Position numbers and translations under genes: made by a program
Assembly: GCA_938010625.1 (NCBI GenBank)
Contig: CALLVJ010000263.1
Coordinates: forward strand, 1 to 6,602
Length of the DNA stretch: 6,602 bases
Reading direction: 5' to 3'
Origin: an uncultured Stomatobaculum sp.
GTDB taxonomy: Bacteria; Bacillota; Clostridia; Lachnospirales; Lachnospiraceae
Notes under the pieces: model-generated
What the model was told of the DNA's origin: nothing
Seen by the model: only the letters and a program-made list of their open reading frames with translations
The model's database searches: none
Shown here: in pieces, positions 1 through 5,841 of the stretch
Position numbering within the stretch: position 1 is the first letter of the stretch
How the letters are laid out: the number at the start of each line of letters is the position of its first letter

Positions 1-768
1 GGTTATGTGCCAACCCTTGCGATTGTGCGAGTCGGCGAGAAGGTACCGCAGCTCTCCTATGAAAAGGGCGCCAAGAAGCGCATGCAGAATTTTGGACTGG
101 ACGTCAAGACCTTTGTGTTTCCGGAGGATGTGGAACCAGAGATTTTTTTTCAGCGCTTCCGAGAGATCAATTCGGATTCAGGCATTGACGGCATTCTGCT
201 CTTAAAGCCGCTGCCGGAGCAACTGGATGTGCAACGGGCAGACCAGATGATTAATCCTGAAAAGGATCTGGACGGCATTTCTCCGGTCAACATTGCCCGC
301 GTTTTTGCAGGCGAAGAGGAAGGTTTTGCGCCCTGTACGGCGGAGGCTGTGATGGAGACACTCCGCACTTATGAGATTCCGGTGCGCGGAAAGCGCGCCG
401 TGGTCGTGGGGCGCAGCCTTGTCGTGGGACGGACGCTCGCAATGCTCCTGCTCCGGGACAATGCGACAGTGACCATCTGCCACACCCAGACGAAGAATCT
501 GAAAGAGGAGTGCAGAAAGGCGGAAATTCTCGCCGTGGCGGCGGGGCGAGCCAAATTAATTGACCGGAACTTTATATCAAAGGGCTGTGTGATTCTCGAT
601 GTGGGCATCAACGCGGATGAGGATGGCAATTTATGCGGCGATGTGAACCCAGAGGGACTCTCTGACCTGGCGGCAGCGCTGACGCCTGTGCCGCGCGGCA
701 TTGGCGCGGTCACAACCTCAGTGCTCGCAAAGCATCTGGTGCAGGCAGCCGCGCGGCACAGGCTGTAA
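1..768 (+). CDS. folD: FolD-type methylenetetrahydrofolate dehydrogenase / cyclohydrolase, 5'-truncated by window edge
   Basis: Cytosolic enzyme of folate one-carbon metabolism that oxidises 5,10-methylene-THF to methenyl-THF; canonical FolD also hydrolyses this to 10-formyl-THF. The reading frame is open from base 1 (first residues GYVPTLAIVRVGE), so the true start lies upstream; about 255 of roughly 280 residues are visible. Family marks in order: substrate-site Tyr20 of the fragment, conserved Asp91 in KDLDG, dinucleotide-fold GRSLVVGRTLAMLLL (near 134-148), CHTQT, DVGIN, GDV and TPVPRGIGAVTTS near the end. Oddities: the catalytic Lys expected four residues after Tyr20 is Ala24, with Lys25 and Lys26 next to it. 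The usual QLPLP motif reads LKPLP, so Gln is replaced by Leu and Lys sits at the following position. CTPxG reads CTAEA. The protein may therefore be mainly a dehydrogenase. Family assignment is firm; loss of cyclohydrolase activity is inference. No clear terminator follows. Confidence 0.93.
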   Translation, partial: GYVPTLAIVRVGEKVPQLSYEKGAKKRMQNFGLDVKTFVFPEDVEPEIFFQRFREINSDSGIDGILLLKPLPEQLDVQRADQMINPEKDLDGISPVNIARVFAGEEEGFAPCTAEAVMETLRTYEIPVRGKRAVVVGRSLVVGRTLAMLLLRDNATVTICHTQTKNLKEECRKAEILAVAAGRAKLIDRNFISKGCVILDVGINADEDGNLCGDVNPEGLSDLAAALTPVPRGIGAVTTSVLAKHLVQAAARHRL

Positions 769-783
769 AACCGGCGCGGGTGC

Positions 784-812
784 TTGAGTTTCCTCCGATA
801 AATCGGTACAAT
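784..812 (+). promoter_or_regulatory. Predicted sigma-A promoter for comEA operon
   Basis: A TTGAGT -35 box (784-789) and a TACAAT -10 box (807-812) are separated by exactly 17 bp. Transcription would begin near 819, about 30 nt before the comEA start. The spacer contains a small inverted repeat (CCGAT-AA-ATCGG, 795-806) abutting the -10 box, which could be an operator or chance. The promoter is placed by consensus match only. Confidence 0.6.
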
Positions 813-849
813 AAAAGAGCAGGCTCGGCAGTTTCGAGAGGAGGCTGTC

Positions 850-1542
850 GTGTTTCAGAAATGGAAAAAGAAGAAGCTGCTCTACTTGGTTCCCTTGCTC
901 TTGCTGGTCGGAGCCTTGGCTTTGTTTGTGCATTTGCGGCGAAGTTCCAACGCCCTGCGCGGCGGTCTGATTTGTGAGACCTATGCGGGCAGTGCAGCTG
1001 GCAGTGAACAGGCGCCGAAGTCGAGGAAAAGTGGCAAAGAGACAGATATAGCGGATGAGAGCAGCACCGCGGAGAATCCTGTTGCGCAGACTGCGGAGAG
1101 CGCTGTGCAGCAGGTCAGCATTTACATCTGTGGTGCCGTGCAGCATCCGGATGTCTATGAAGTTCCAAAGGGCACGCGTCTGCACGAGGTCCTGGCGCTT
1201 GCCGGCGGTTTTGCGGACAATGCTGCCCGGGATGCCGTGAATCTCGCGGCAGTGGTCGAGGACGGCAGCATGATCCGTGTGCCGACGCTCGAAGAGGCAG
1301 CGCGCAGCACAGAGGTGGCTCTTTCGGAAGGAGAGGCAGAGAGCGGAAAGGTGGATCTGAACCGTGCAGATAAGGAAGCGCTGATGCGTCTCCCAGGCGT
1401 AGGAGAGCGAAAGGCAGAGCAGATTCTCGCGTACCGGAAAGCGCATGGGAAATTCAAGAGCGCGGAGGAAATCAAAAATATTCCGGGCATCAAAGAAAAG
1501 GCATTTGAAAAGTTAAAGGACAGCATCACGATCACAGAGTGA
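850..1542 (+). CDS. comEA: ComEA-like membrane-anchored DNA-binding competence protein (SLBB + helix-hairpin-helix)
   Basis: A 230-residue protein of the ComEA family, which binds incoming double-stranded DNA on the outer face of the membrane and hands it to the ComEC channel during transformation. It starts at GTG 850, five bases after a perfect AGGAGG (839-844); the ATG at 861 is out of frame. Layout: basic N-terminus (MFQKWKKKK), one membrane helix about 10-28, a polar low-complexity linker about 45-87 rich in Ser, Ala and Glu, an SLBB domain about 88-146 (VSIYICGAVQHPDVYEVP...), a short acidic linker, and a C-terminal tandem helix-hairpin-helix domain 168-230. The two hairpins are LMRLPGVGERKAEQIL and IKNIPGIKEKAFEKL, with GVG and GIK turns that contact the DNA backbone. 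The length is slightly above the usual ~200 because of the linkers. It is first in a probable operon with the response regulator and rlmH; comEC is not in view. Confidence 0.92.
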   Translation: MFQKWKKKKLLYLVPLLLLVGALALFVHLRRSSNALRGGLICETYAGSAAGSEQAPKSRKSGKETDIADESSTAENPVAQTAESAVQQVSIYICGAVQHPDVYEVPKGTRLHEVLALAGGFADNAARDAVNLAAVVEDGSMIRVPTLEEAARSTEVALSEGEAESGKVDLNRADKEALMRLPGVGERKAEQILAYRKAHGKFKSAEEIKNIPGIKEKAFEKLKDSITITE

Positions 1543-1553
1543 GGAGAGGGAGA

Positions 1554-2252
1554 ATGGCAAAGATTTTGGTTGTAGACGATGAGAAACTGATTGTGAAGGG
1601 GATCAGCTTTAGTCTGCAGGCAGATGGGATGGAAGTAGATGCAGCCTATGACGGTGAGACTGCGCTGCAGAAAATCCGGGAGAAGTCCTATGATCTGGTG
1701 ATTCTCGATCTCATGCTTCCGGGCATGGACGGTATGGAAGTCTGTCAGGCGGTCCGGGAGTTTTCGGATGTGCCGATTATTATGCTGACAGCGAAATTAG
1801 AGGATATGGATAAGATTCTCGCCTTTGACACGGGGGTCGATGACTATCTCACGAAACCATTCAACATTCTAGAAGTGAAAGCGCGCATCAAGGCCATTCT
1901 TCGCCGAAATCAGAAGAATCAGCGGGAGGCAGAGAACACGCCGCGGCTCGCAGCGGGCGACCTCTCGGTGGATATCGAATCGCGGCGGGTCATGCTCGGC
2001 AGGCAGGAGATCAACCTGACTGCGAAGGAGTTTGATATTCTAGTGCTCCTGATGAAAAATCCGAATAAGGTATTCAGCCGGGAAAAACTGCTCGCGGCAA
2101 TCTGGGAGAACAGAAGCAGCGAGGCGGGCGATGTGCGCACCGTCGATGTGCATGTGCGGCGACTCCGCGAAAAGATTGAGCCCTCGCCCTCGGCACCGCG
2201 CTATGTGCATACGAAGTGGGGGGTCGGCTACTACTTCCGGGCGACGGAATGA
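1554..2252 (+). CDS. OmpR/PhoB-family two-component response regulator, no adjacent histidine kinase
   Basis: A 232-residue cytosolic transcription factor. The receiver domain (about 1-120) has the acidic pair Asp8/Asp9, phospho-acceptor Asp52 in ILDLMLPGMDG, switch Thr79 and conserved Lys101 in YLTKPF, so phosphorylation should work. A winged-helix DNA-binding domain (about 132-230) follows, with LTAKEFDILVLL, the recognition-helix region VRTVDVHVRRLREKI and the terminal wing TKWGVGYYF. The start is ATG 1554, with AGGAG (1542-1546) seven bases upstream; the in-frame GTG at 1539 would overlap the comEA stop and lacks its own ribosome site. The gene begins 11 nt after comEA and its stop overlaps the rlmH start by four bases (ATGA). 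It resembles WalR/VanR-type regulators, but the target genes and signal cannot be read from sequence. The partner kinase must be elsewhere or absent. Confidence 0.93.
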   Translation: MAKILVVDDEKLIVKGISFSLQADGMEVDAAYDGETALQKIREKSYDLVILDLMLPGMDGMEVCQAVREFSDVPIIMLTAKLEDMDKILAFDTGVDDYLTKPFNILEVKARIKAILRRNQKNQREAENTPRLAAGDLSVDIESRRVMLGRQEINLTAKEFDILVLLMKNPNKVFSREKLLAAIWENRSSEAGDVRTVDVHVRRLREKIEPSPSAPRYVHTKWGVGYYFRATE

Positions 2253-2728
2253 ATGTGACCTTACTCACGGTCGGCAGCCTGAAAGAGCGCTACTGGCGCG
2301 AGGCTGTCGCGGAATATGAAAAGCGGCTCTCCGTTTATTGCAAGTTTCATCTGCTCGAAGTAAAAGATGAAAAGACACCGGAGGCGCTGGACAGCGCTGC
2401 AGCGCTGCGCGTCCGGCAGAAAGAGGGGGAGCGCCTGCTCGAAAGAATTGATCCGCGCGCCCTTGTCGTGACGCTGGAGATTCAGGGCAAAAAATATAAC
2501 TCAGAGAGCTTTGCGGCAGAAATGGCCAAACTTGAGGAGAGAAGCCGCGGAGAGCTCGTCTTTGTCATTGGGGGATCTCTCGGGCTTTCAGCAGGGGTGT
2601 CGCAGCGCGCGGCGCTGCATCTCAGTTTTTCGGACTTCACCTTTCCGCACCAGCTGATGCGCGTGCTGTTTCTGGAGCAGCTCTATCGGAGCTATCGCAT
2701 CCGGACGGGCGCGCCATATCACAAATAG
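2249..2728 (+). CDS. rlmH: 23S rRNA pseudouridine-1915 N3-methyltransferase RlmH
   Basis: SPOUT-class methyltransferase that uses S-adenosylmethionine to methylate pseudouridine 1915 in helix 69 of 23S rRNA on assembled 70S ribosomes. The 159 residues match the family length of about 155-160. Diagnostic parts are the N-terminal VTLLTVGSLKERYW, the SAM-binding glycine loop VIGGSLGLS (106-114) in the trefoil-knot region, and the conserved tail TFPHQLMRVLFLEQLYRSYR ending in the family's signature PYHK terminus. The start is ATG 2249, which overlaps the regulator's stop (ATGA) and indicates translational coupling; upstream in-frame codons from 2216 lie inside the regulator gene. The product is intact with no unusual substitutions. 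It is a housekeeping gene and probably the last of the comEA operon, although no terminator is visible after it. Confidence 0.96.
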   Translation: MNVTLLTVGSLKERYWREAVAEYEKRLSVYCKFHLLEVKDEKTPEALDSAAALRVRQKEGERLLERIDPRALVVTLEIQGKKYNSESFAAEMAKLEERSRGELVFVIGGSLGLSAGVSQRAALHLSFSDFTFPHQLMRVLFLEQLYRSYRIRTGAPYHK

Positions 2729-2749
2729 TATGTACCGACGCCATAAATT

Positions 2750-2758
2750 TGCTATACT
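2750..2758 (+). promoter_or_regulatory. Predicted extended -10 promoter for the Asp23/Gls24 gene
   Basis: The sequence TGCTATACT carries a TGn extension and a TATACT -10 box (2753-2758), in the only real gap between rlmH and the next gene. The -35 region is poor (at best TGTACC at 2731-2736, 16 bp spacer), as is common for extended -10 promoters. Transcription would start near 2765, about 40 nt before the ATG at 2804. Consensus match only. Confidence 0.45.
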
Positions 2759-2803
2759 GGACAGAGCAAAACAGAGTTGAAGTTGACAGGAGGACGACGG
2801 CAG

Positions 2804-3153
2804 ATGGAAGAGAACAACACAGAGAAGCGTATCGGAGAAGTTTGCATTGCAGATGAGGTCGTCGCTGTGATTGCAGGACTAGCGGCAACGGAAGTGGAGG
2901 GCGTGGATTCCCTGGGAGGGAAACTCACAAAGGAACTCGTCTCCCGCCTGAATTTTAAGAGTACATCGCGCGGTGTGAAGGTGTCACAGAGGAGCATGTC
3001 TCTGTGGAACTTTCCATCAACATCAAGTATGGCTACAATATTCCAAAGGTGACGAGAGAAGTGCAGGACAAGGTTGTCGCAGCGATCGAGAACATGACAG
3101 GTCTCAAGGTCATTGAGGTGAATGTCTCGGTGGTCGGCGTAAACATTGTCTGA
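2804..3153 (+). pseudogene. Asp23/Gls24 family envelope stress protein, broken by a -1 frameshift
   Basis: Asp23/Gls24 (DUF322) proteins are small Gram-positive proteins linked to cell-envelope and alkaline stress or, in YqhY, to lipid metabolism. From ATG 2804 (AGGAGG at 2788-2793) the frame encodes MEENNTEKRIGEVCIADEVV... up to ...LNFKSTSRGVKV, a good family N-terminal half. It then runs into unrelated SQRSMSLWNF and stops at 3050-3052. The missing half is in another frame from about 2983: TEEHVSVELSINIKYGYNIP, then a stretch with the typical AIENMTGLKVIEVNV, ending at TGA 3151-3153. One base is missing close to 2978-2986; restoring it gives about 116 residues, the normal family length. No slippery heptamer is present at the junction, so programmed frameshifting is unlikely. 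There are no other lesions, so either a very recent mutation or a sequencing/assembly error fits. The exact role of this paralogue is unknown. Confidence 0.85.
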
Positions 3154-3172
3154 GCAACAGCGGAGAAGCGGG

Positions 3173-3691
3173 ATGAGAAGAGAGGGACAGTCGGCAGCGC
3201 ATGCGGCTTTTGGAATTCTACTCGCCCTTGCATTGCTGCTCAGCTATGTGGAAGTGTTATTGCCCCTCTCAATTGGAATTCCGGGTGTCAAGCTGGGACT
3301 TGCGAATCTCGCAAGCCTGGTCTGTCTCTATTTGTTTGGGATACGGCGCGCGGCGCTGCTTTCCGTGCTGCGCATTGTGCTGACAGGGTTTCTGTTTGGA
3401 AATATGGCGGCAGTTCTCTACAGCCTCTCGGGCGCAGCCCTAAGCCTGGCAGCAGCCGCGTTTACAAAGCGGAGTGGTCTGTTCAGCGAACTCGGTGTCA
3501 GTGTGATTGGCGCGGTTTTTCACAATCTGGGGCAGCTGATTGTCGCGAGCCTGGTCGTGCAGAACAGAGGTCTGTTCTGGTATTTTCCGCTCCTGCTGCT
3601 TGCAGGGGTGATTACGGGCGCATTGATTGGCCTGCTCACAGCAGAGATTTTGAAACATTTGCCTGCCAGCTTGTGTGGGACAAGAGACTAG
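3173..3691 (+). CDS. Gx transporter / heptaprenyl diphosphate synthase component I-like membrane protein
   Basis: A 172-residue very hydrophobic protein of the PF07456 / COG4769 family, annotated either as heptaprenyl diphosphate synthase component I or as 'Gx transporter'. Its layout resembles ECF-transporter substrate-binding (S) subunits. About six membrane segments are visible (roughly 10-31, 40-56, 59-77, 79-98, 107-130, 134-158). The family signature IPGVKLGLANLASLV lies at 36-50 and HNLGQL at 117-122. I chose ATG 3173, which has GGAG (3162-3165) seven bases upstream; a TTG at 3146 would add nine residues but overlaps the upstream gene and has no ribosome site. It starts 20 nt after the Asp23 stop and is probably co-transcribed with it. 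No soluble synthase partner or ECF energising subunits are nearby, so the substrate is unknown; the synthase name should not be taken as proof of enzyme activity. Confidence 0.82.
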   Translation: MRREGQSAAHAAFGILLALALLLSYVEVLLPLSIGIPGVKLGLANLASLVCLYLFGIRRAALLSVLRIVLTGFLFGNMAAVLYSLSGAALSLAAAAFTKRSGLFSELGVSVIGAVFHNLGQLIVASLVVQNRGLFWYFPLLLLAGVITGALIGLLTAEILKHLPASLCGTRD

Positions 3692-3693
3692 TA

Positions 3694-3719
3694 AAAGCAT
3701 AGCACTTGTGCTATGCTTT
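3694..3719 (+). terminator. Perfect 12-bp inverted repeat, probable terminator (or operator) ahead of the CobW gene
   Basis: AAAGCATAGCAC and GTGCTATGCTTT are perfect 12-bp arms separated by TT, starting two bases after the Gx-transporter stop. With A-rich sequence before and TTTACTCATTCT after, it resembles a short, possibly bidirectional intrinsic terminator, though the U-tract is weak and the stem has only five G-C pairs. The right arm runs into TGCTTTACT (3714-3722), which resembles an extended -10 box, so the palindrome could instead be an operator for the metal-GTPase operon. It does not match Bacillus-type Zur or Fur boxes or the NikR site. No other convincing promoter is visible before 3765. 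Confidence 0.55.
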
Positions 3720-3764
3720 ACTCATTCTATGGGAAGTAGAACAAGAACGGAGGAAACAGTAGTT

Positions 3765-4856
3765 ATGGCAAAGACCAAGGTAGATATTATTTCCGGCTTT
3801 CTCGGCGCGGGAAAGACGACTTTTATCAAGAAACTGCTCGCGGAGGCACTATCCGGTGAGAAAGTGGTACTGATTGAGAATGAATTCGGCGAGATTGGCA
3901 TTGACGGCGGCTTTTTGAAGGATTCCGGTGTAGAGGTGCGGGAGATGAACTCCGGCTGTATTTGCTGCTCTCTGGTCGGAGATTTCGCAAGTTCGCTGAG
4001 GGAGATTCTCACGAAGTATACGCCGGATCGCGTGATCATTGAGCCCTCTGGTGTCGGCAAACTTTCAGACGTGATGCGCGCTGTCGCAGATGTCGAGAAA
4101 GAGCTCTCGGTCGCAGGCAATTCGGCGGTCACACTGGTCGATGTGAAGAAGGCGAAGCTCTACATGAAGAATTTCGGCGAGTTTTTCAACAACCAGGTGC
4201 AGTATGCAAAGACCATCGTGCTTTCCCGGACGGATGTTGCAGATCAGAAGAAGATTGATGGGGCGATTCAGCTGATTCGCGAAATCAATAAAGATGCGAC
4301 CATCATTACAACGCCGCTGGCAGAGCTCTCCGGCGCAAAGCTTCTCGAAATTCTGGAGCATCCGATTGATCTGAAGGCAGAGCTTTTTGAGGAGCTTGCG
4401 GAGGAACACGAGCATCACCATCATGACGATGAGCATGAGCACTGCCACCATCACGATGAGGAGGAACACGAGCACTGCCACCACCACGATGAGGAGCACG
4501 AGCATCATCATCACCACGATGAGGACGGGCATTGCTGCTGTGGTCATGATCACCACCATCATCACGGTCATGATGCGGACGAGGTCTTTGAAAGTTTCGG
4601 CCTTGAGAATGTCCCGGCTTTTACTGAGGAGCGGCTGCACGCGCTGCTTTCAAAACTCGCGGAGAGCGAGGACTTTGGCAAGGTAGTGCGCGCAAAGGGC
4701 ATGGTGCCGAGTGTGGACGGCGGAGCGTGGTTCCACTTTGATCTGGTGCCGGGTGAGACAGAGATTCGCCGCGGTGCAGCGGAGGCAAGCGGCAGGGTCT
4801 GCGTGATTGGCAGTGAGCTCCAGGAAGAGGCGCTCACAAAGGAGTTTAAGGCGTAA
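3765..4856 (+). CDS. CobW/COG0523 (G3E) GTPase with large His/Cys-rich metal-binding loop
   Basis: A 363-residue SIMIBI-class GTPase of the CobW/YciC/ZagA family, cytosolic proteins that bind a metal (often zinc) and deliver it to client proteins in a GTP-dependent way. Motifs: Walker A GFLGAGKTT (11-19), NEFGE (39-43), metal-binding CxCC in NSGCICCSL (C65, C67, C68), IEPSG (92-96), and SRTD (154-157) in place of NKxD. Residues 215-269 hold 29 His and 5 Cys among Asp/Glu, built from imperfect 10-11 residue repeats of the HEHCHHHDEE type and ending in HCCCGHDHHHHHGHD. A CobW C-terminal domain (about 283-360, ...FHFDLVP...GRVCVIGSELQ) follows. The start is ATG 3765, GGAGG 11 bases upstream; in-frame ATG 3729 would add only 12 poorly conserved residues. 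It is first gene of a likely three-gene operon. The metal (zinc most likely; nickel or cobalt possible) and client are not shown by sequence. Confidence 0.93.
   Translation: MAKTKVDIISGFLGAGKTTFIKKLLAEALSGEKVVLIENEFGEIGIDGGFLKDSGVEVREMNSGCICCSLVGDFASSLREILTKYTPDRVIIEPSGVGKLSDVMRAVADVEKELSVAGNSAVTLVDVKKAKLYMKNFGEFFNNQVQYAKTIVLSRTDVADQKKIDGAIQLIREINKDATIITTPLAELSGAKLLEILEHPIDLKAELFEELAEEHEHHHHDDEHEHCHHHDEEEHEHCHHHDEEHEHHHHHDEDGHCCCGHDHHHHHGHDADEVFESFGLENVPAFTEERLHALLSKLAESEDFGKVVRAKGMVPSVDGGAWFHFDLVPGETEIRRGAAEASGRVCVIGSELQEEALTKEFKA
4404..4526 (+). repeat. Imperfect in-frame tandem repeats encoding the His-rich loop
   Basis: Four degenerate 30-33 nt units, each encoding roughly HEH(C/H)HHHDEE, run in tandem inside the CobW-family gene. 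The clearest pair is 4431-4463 and 4464-4496, which differ only at a few codons (CAT/CAC, CAT/GAA). Unit lengths are multiples of three, so gain or loss of a unit would keep the frame; the loop length is therefore likely to vary between strains. Confidence 0.8.
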
Positions 4857-4859
4857 GCA

Positions 4860-5822
4860 ATGGCAGAGCAATTTGAGAGAGAGGAAGAGAAGACCCCGGT
4901 ATTTGTGATCAATGGCTTTCTGGAGGCGGGGAAGACGCAGTTTCTCCGCTTTACGATGGAGCAGCCCTACTTTCAGGCGGAGGGAAAGACCCTGCTGCTT
5001 GTCTGTGAGGAGGGCGAAGAAGAGTATCCGGAGGCCTTCTTAAAGAAGTACAATACGGCGGCCATTTATTTTGAGAGTCAGGAAGAGTGCACGAAAGAGG
5101 CGCTCCGCGCACTCGGCGAAGAGTTTCATCCGGAGCGTGTCCTGATTGAGTGGAACGGCCTTTGGCGGCAGGACAGTTTAGAGCTCCCGGACGAGTGGTT
5201 TTTGAACCAGCAGATCAGCATTTTTGATACGAGCACGCTGGATCTCTATCTGAAAAACATGCGCGCCTTTCTTGGTCCCATGCTGAATGCCACAGAGCTT
5301 GTGATCTGCAACCGCGCCGATGACATTTCGGAGGAGAAGCTCGGCAATTATCATCTCTCCCTCAAGGCAATGGCGCCGGATGCCGAGATTGTCTTTGAGG
5401 GCAAGGACGGCGAGATTCGCGGCGATTTCAGCATTGAGCTGCCCTATGATTTGAAGGCAGACCATTTGGAGCTGACACCGGACATGTTTGCCATTTTCTA
5501 TGTCGATGCGATGGATCGCCCAGAGAAGTACGACGGCAAAGAAGTGAGCTTCACGGCGGAGCTGATGCGCCCGAAGGGGGCGCCGGCGGATGTTGTGATT
5601 CCGGGCCGGAAGGTGATGACCTGCTGCGAGGCAGATATTCGCTTCTGCGGCCTGCTCTGCCACTATGCCGGCGCAAAGAATTTCAAGACCGGGGACTGGG
5701 TGAAGATTCGCGCCAAAATCCGGAAGGAAAATGCGCGTGAGTACGGTGCAGAGGGACCGGTTCTCTACGCAAAAGAGCTCGCGCTGACTGGTCCGATTGC
5801 AGAGGTGGCAACTTTTGGCTGA
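4860..5822 (+). CDS. Fusion of a CobW-like GTPase domain (no CxCC) to a YcgQ/DUF1980-like C-terminal domain
   Basis: A 320-residue protein starting three bases after the CobW gene. The N-terminal half (about 13-180) is a diverged G3E GTPase: Walker A GFLEAGKT (19-26), IEWNG (96-100) where CobW proteins have IEPSG, and NRAD (151-154) as the NKxD equivalent. The CxCC metal motif and the His loop are missing. The C-terminal part (about 208-312) resembles YcgQ (DUF1980, TIGR03943): FYVDAMDRPEKYDGKEVSF, then PGRKVMTCCEADIRFCGLLC with Cys255, Cys256, Cys263, Cys267 and His268, then WVKIRAKI. No membrane helices or signal peptide are present, unlike typical YcgQ proteins, which have N-terminal membrane segments and pair with a permease. 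The ribosome site is weak (AAGG 4848-4851), suggesting coupling to the upstream gene. A joint metal-handling role with the CobW protein is inferred. GTPase assignment is firm; the YcgQ match is from motif memory. Confidence 0.8.
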   Translation: MAEQFEREEEKTPVFVINGFLEAGKTQFLRFTMEQPYFQAEGKTLLLVCEEGEEEYPEAFLKKYNTAAIYFESQEECTKEALRALGEEFHPERVLIEWNGLWRQDSLELPDEWFLNQQISIFDTSTLDLYLKNMRAFLGPMLNATELVICNRADDISEEKLGNYHLSLKAMAPDAEIVFEGKDGEIRGDFSIELPYDLKADHLELTPDMFAIFYVDAMDRPEKYDGKEVSFTAELMRPKGAPADVVIPGRKVMTCCEADIRFCGLLCHYAGAKNFKTGDWVKIRAKIRKENAREYGAEGPVLYAKELALTGPIAEVATFG

Positions 5823-5841
5823 CGTAGAGCGGAGGAGAGAG

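Noticed and set aside
861..977. ATG at 861 as an alternative start in the comEA region
   Set aside because: It is in a different frame from the SLBB and helix-hairpin-helix domains; GTG 850 has the ribosome site and gives the expected membrane anchor.
718..1446. Long minus-strand open frame (242 codons) opposite comEA
   Set aside because: It lies antisense to a well-supported gene, has no family resemblance, is low in acidic residues and has no sensible ribosome site; it is a by-product of codon bias on the + strand.
2970..2995. Programmed -1 ribosomal frameshift in the Asp23/Gls24 gene
   Set aside because: No X-XXY-YYZ slippery heptamer is present; the codons AAG GTG TCA do not allow good re-pairing of the P-site tRNA, and I see no obvious downstream stem-loop or pseudoknot.
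3694..3719. Palindrome considered as a Zur, Fur or NikR box
   Set aside because: It does not match the TAAATCGTAAT-type Zur half-site, the GATAATGATTATC Fur core or the GTATGA-N16-TCATAC NikR site as I know them.
4401..4574. Repeat region considered as a CRISPR array or intergenic repeat
   Set aside because: The repeats are imperfect, lack spacers, are in multiples of three and encode a continuous His-rich segment within an intact gene.
4065..4640. Minus-strand open frame with Met/Val-rich stretches opposite the His-rich loop
   Set aside because: The hydrophobic run is just the reverse complement of CAC/CAT and GAG/GAT codons, so it mimics membrane segments; no independent gene signal.
5178..5663. 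Minus-strand open frame of 161 codons opposite the GTPase-YcgQ gene
   Set aside because: Antisense to a clear gene, with no recognisable domain.
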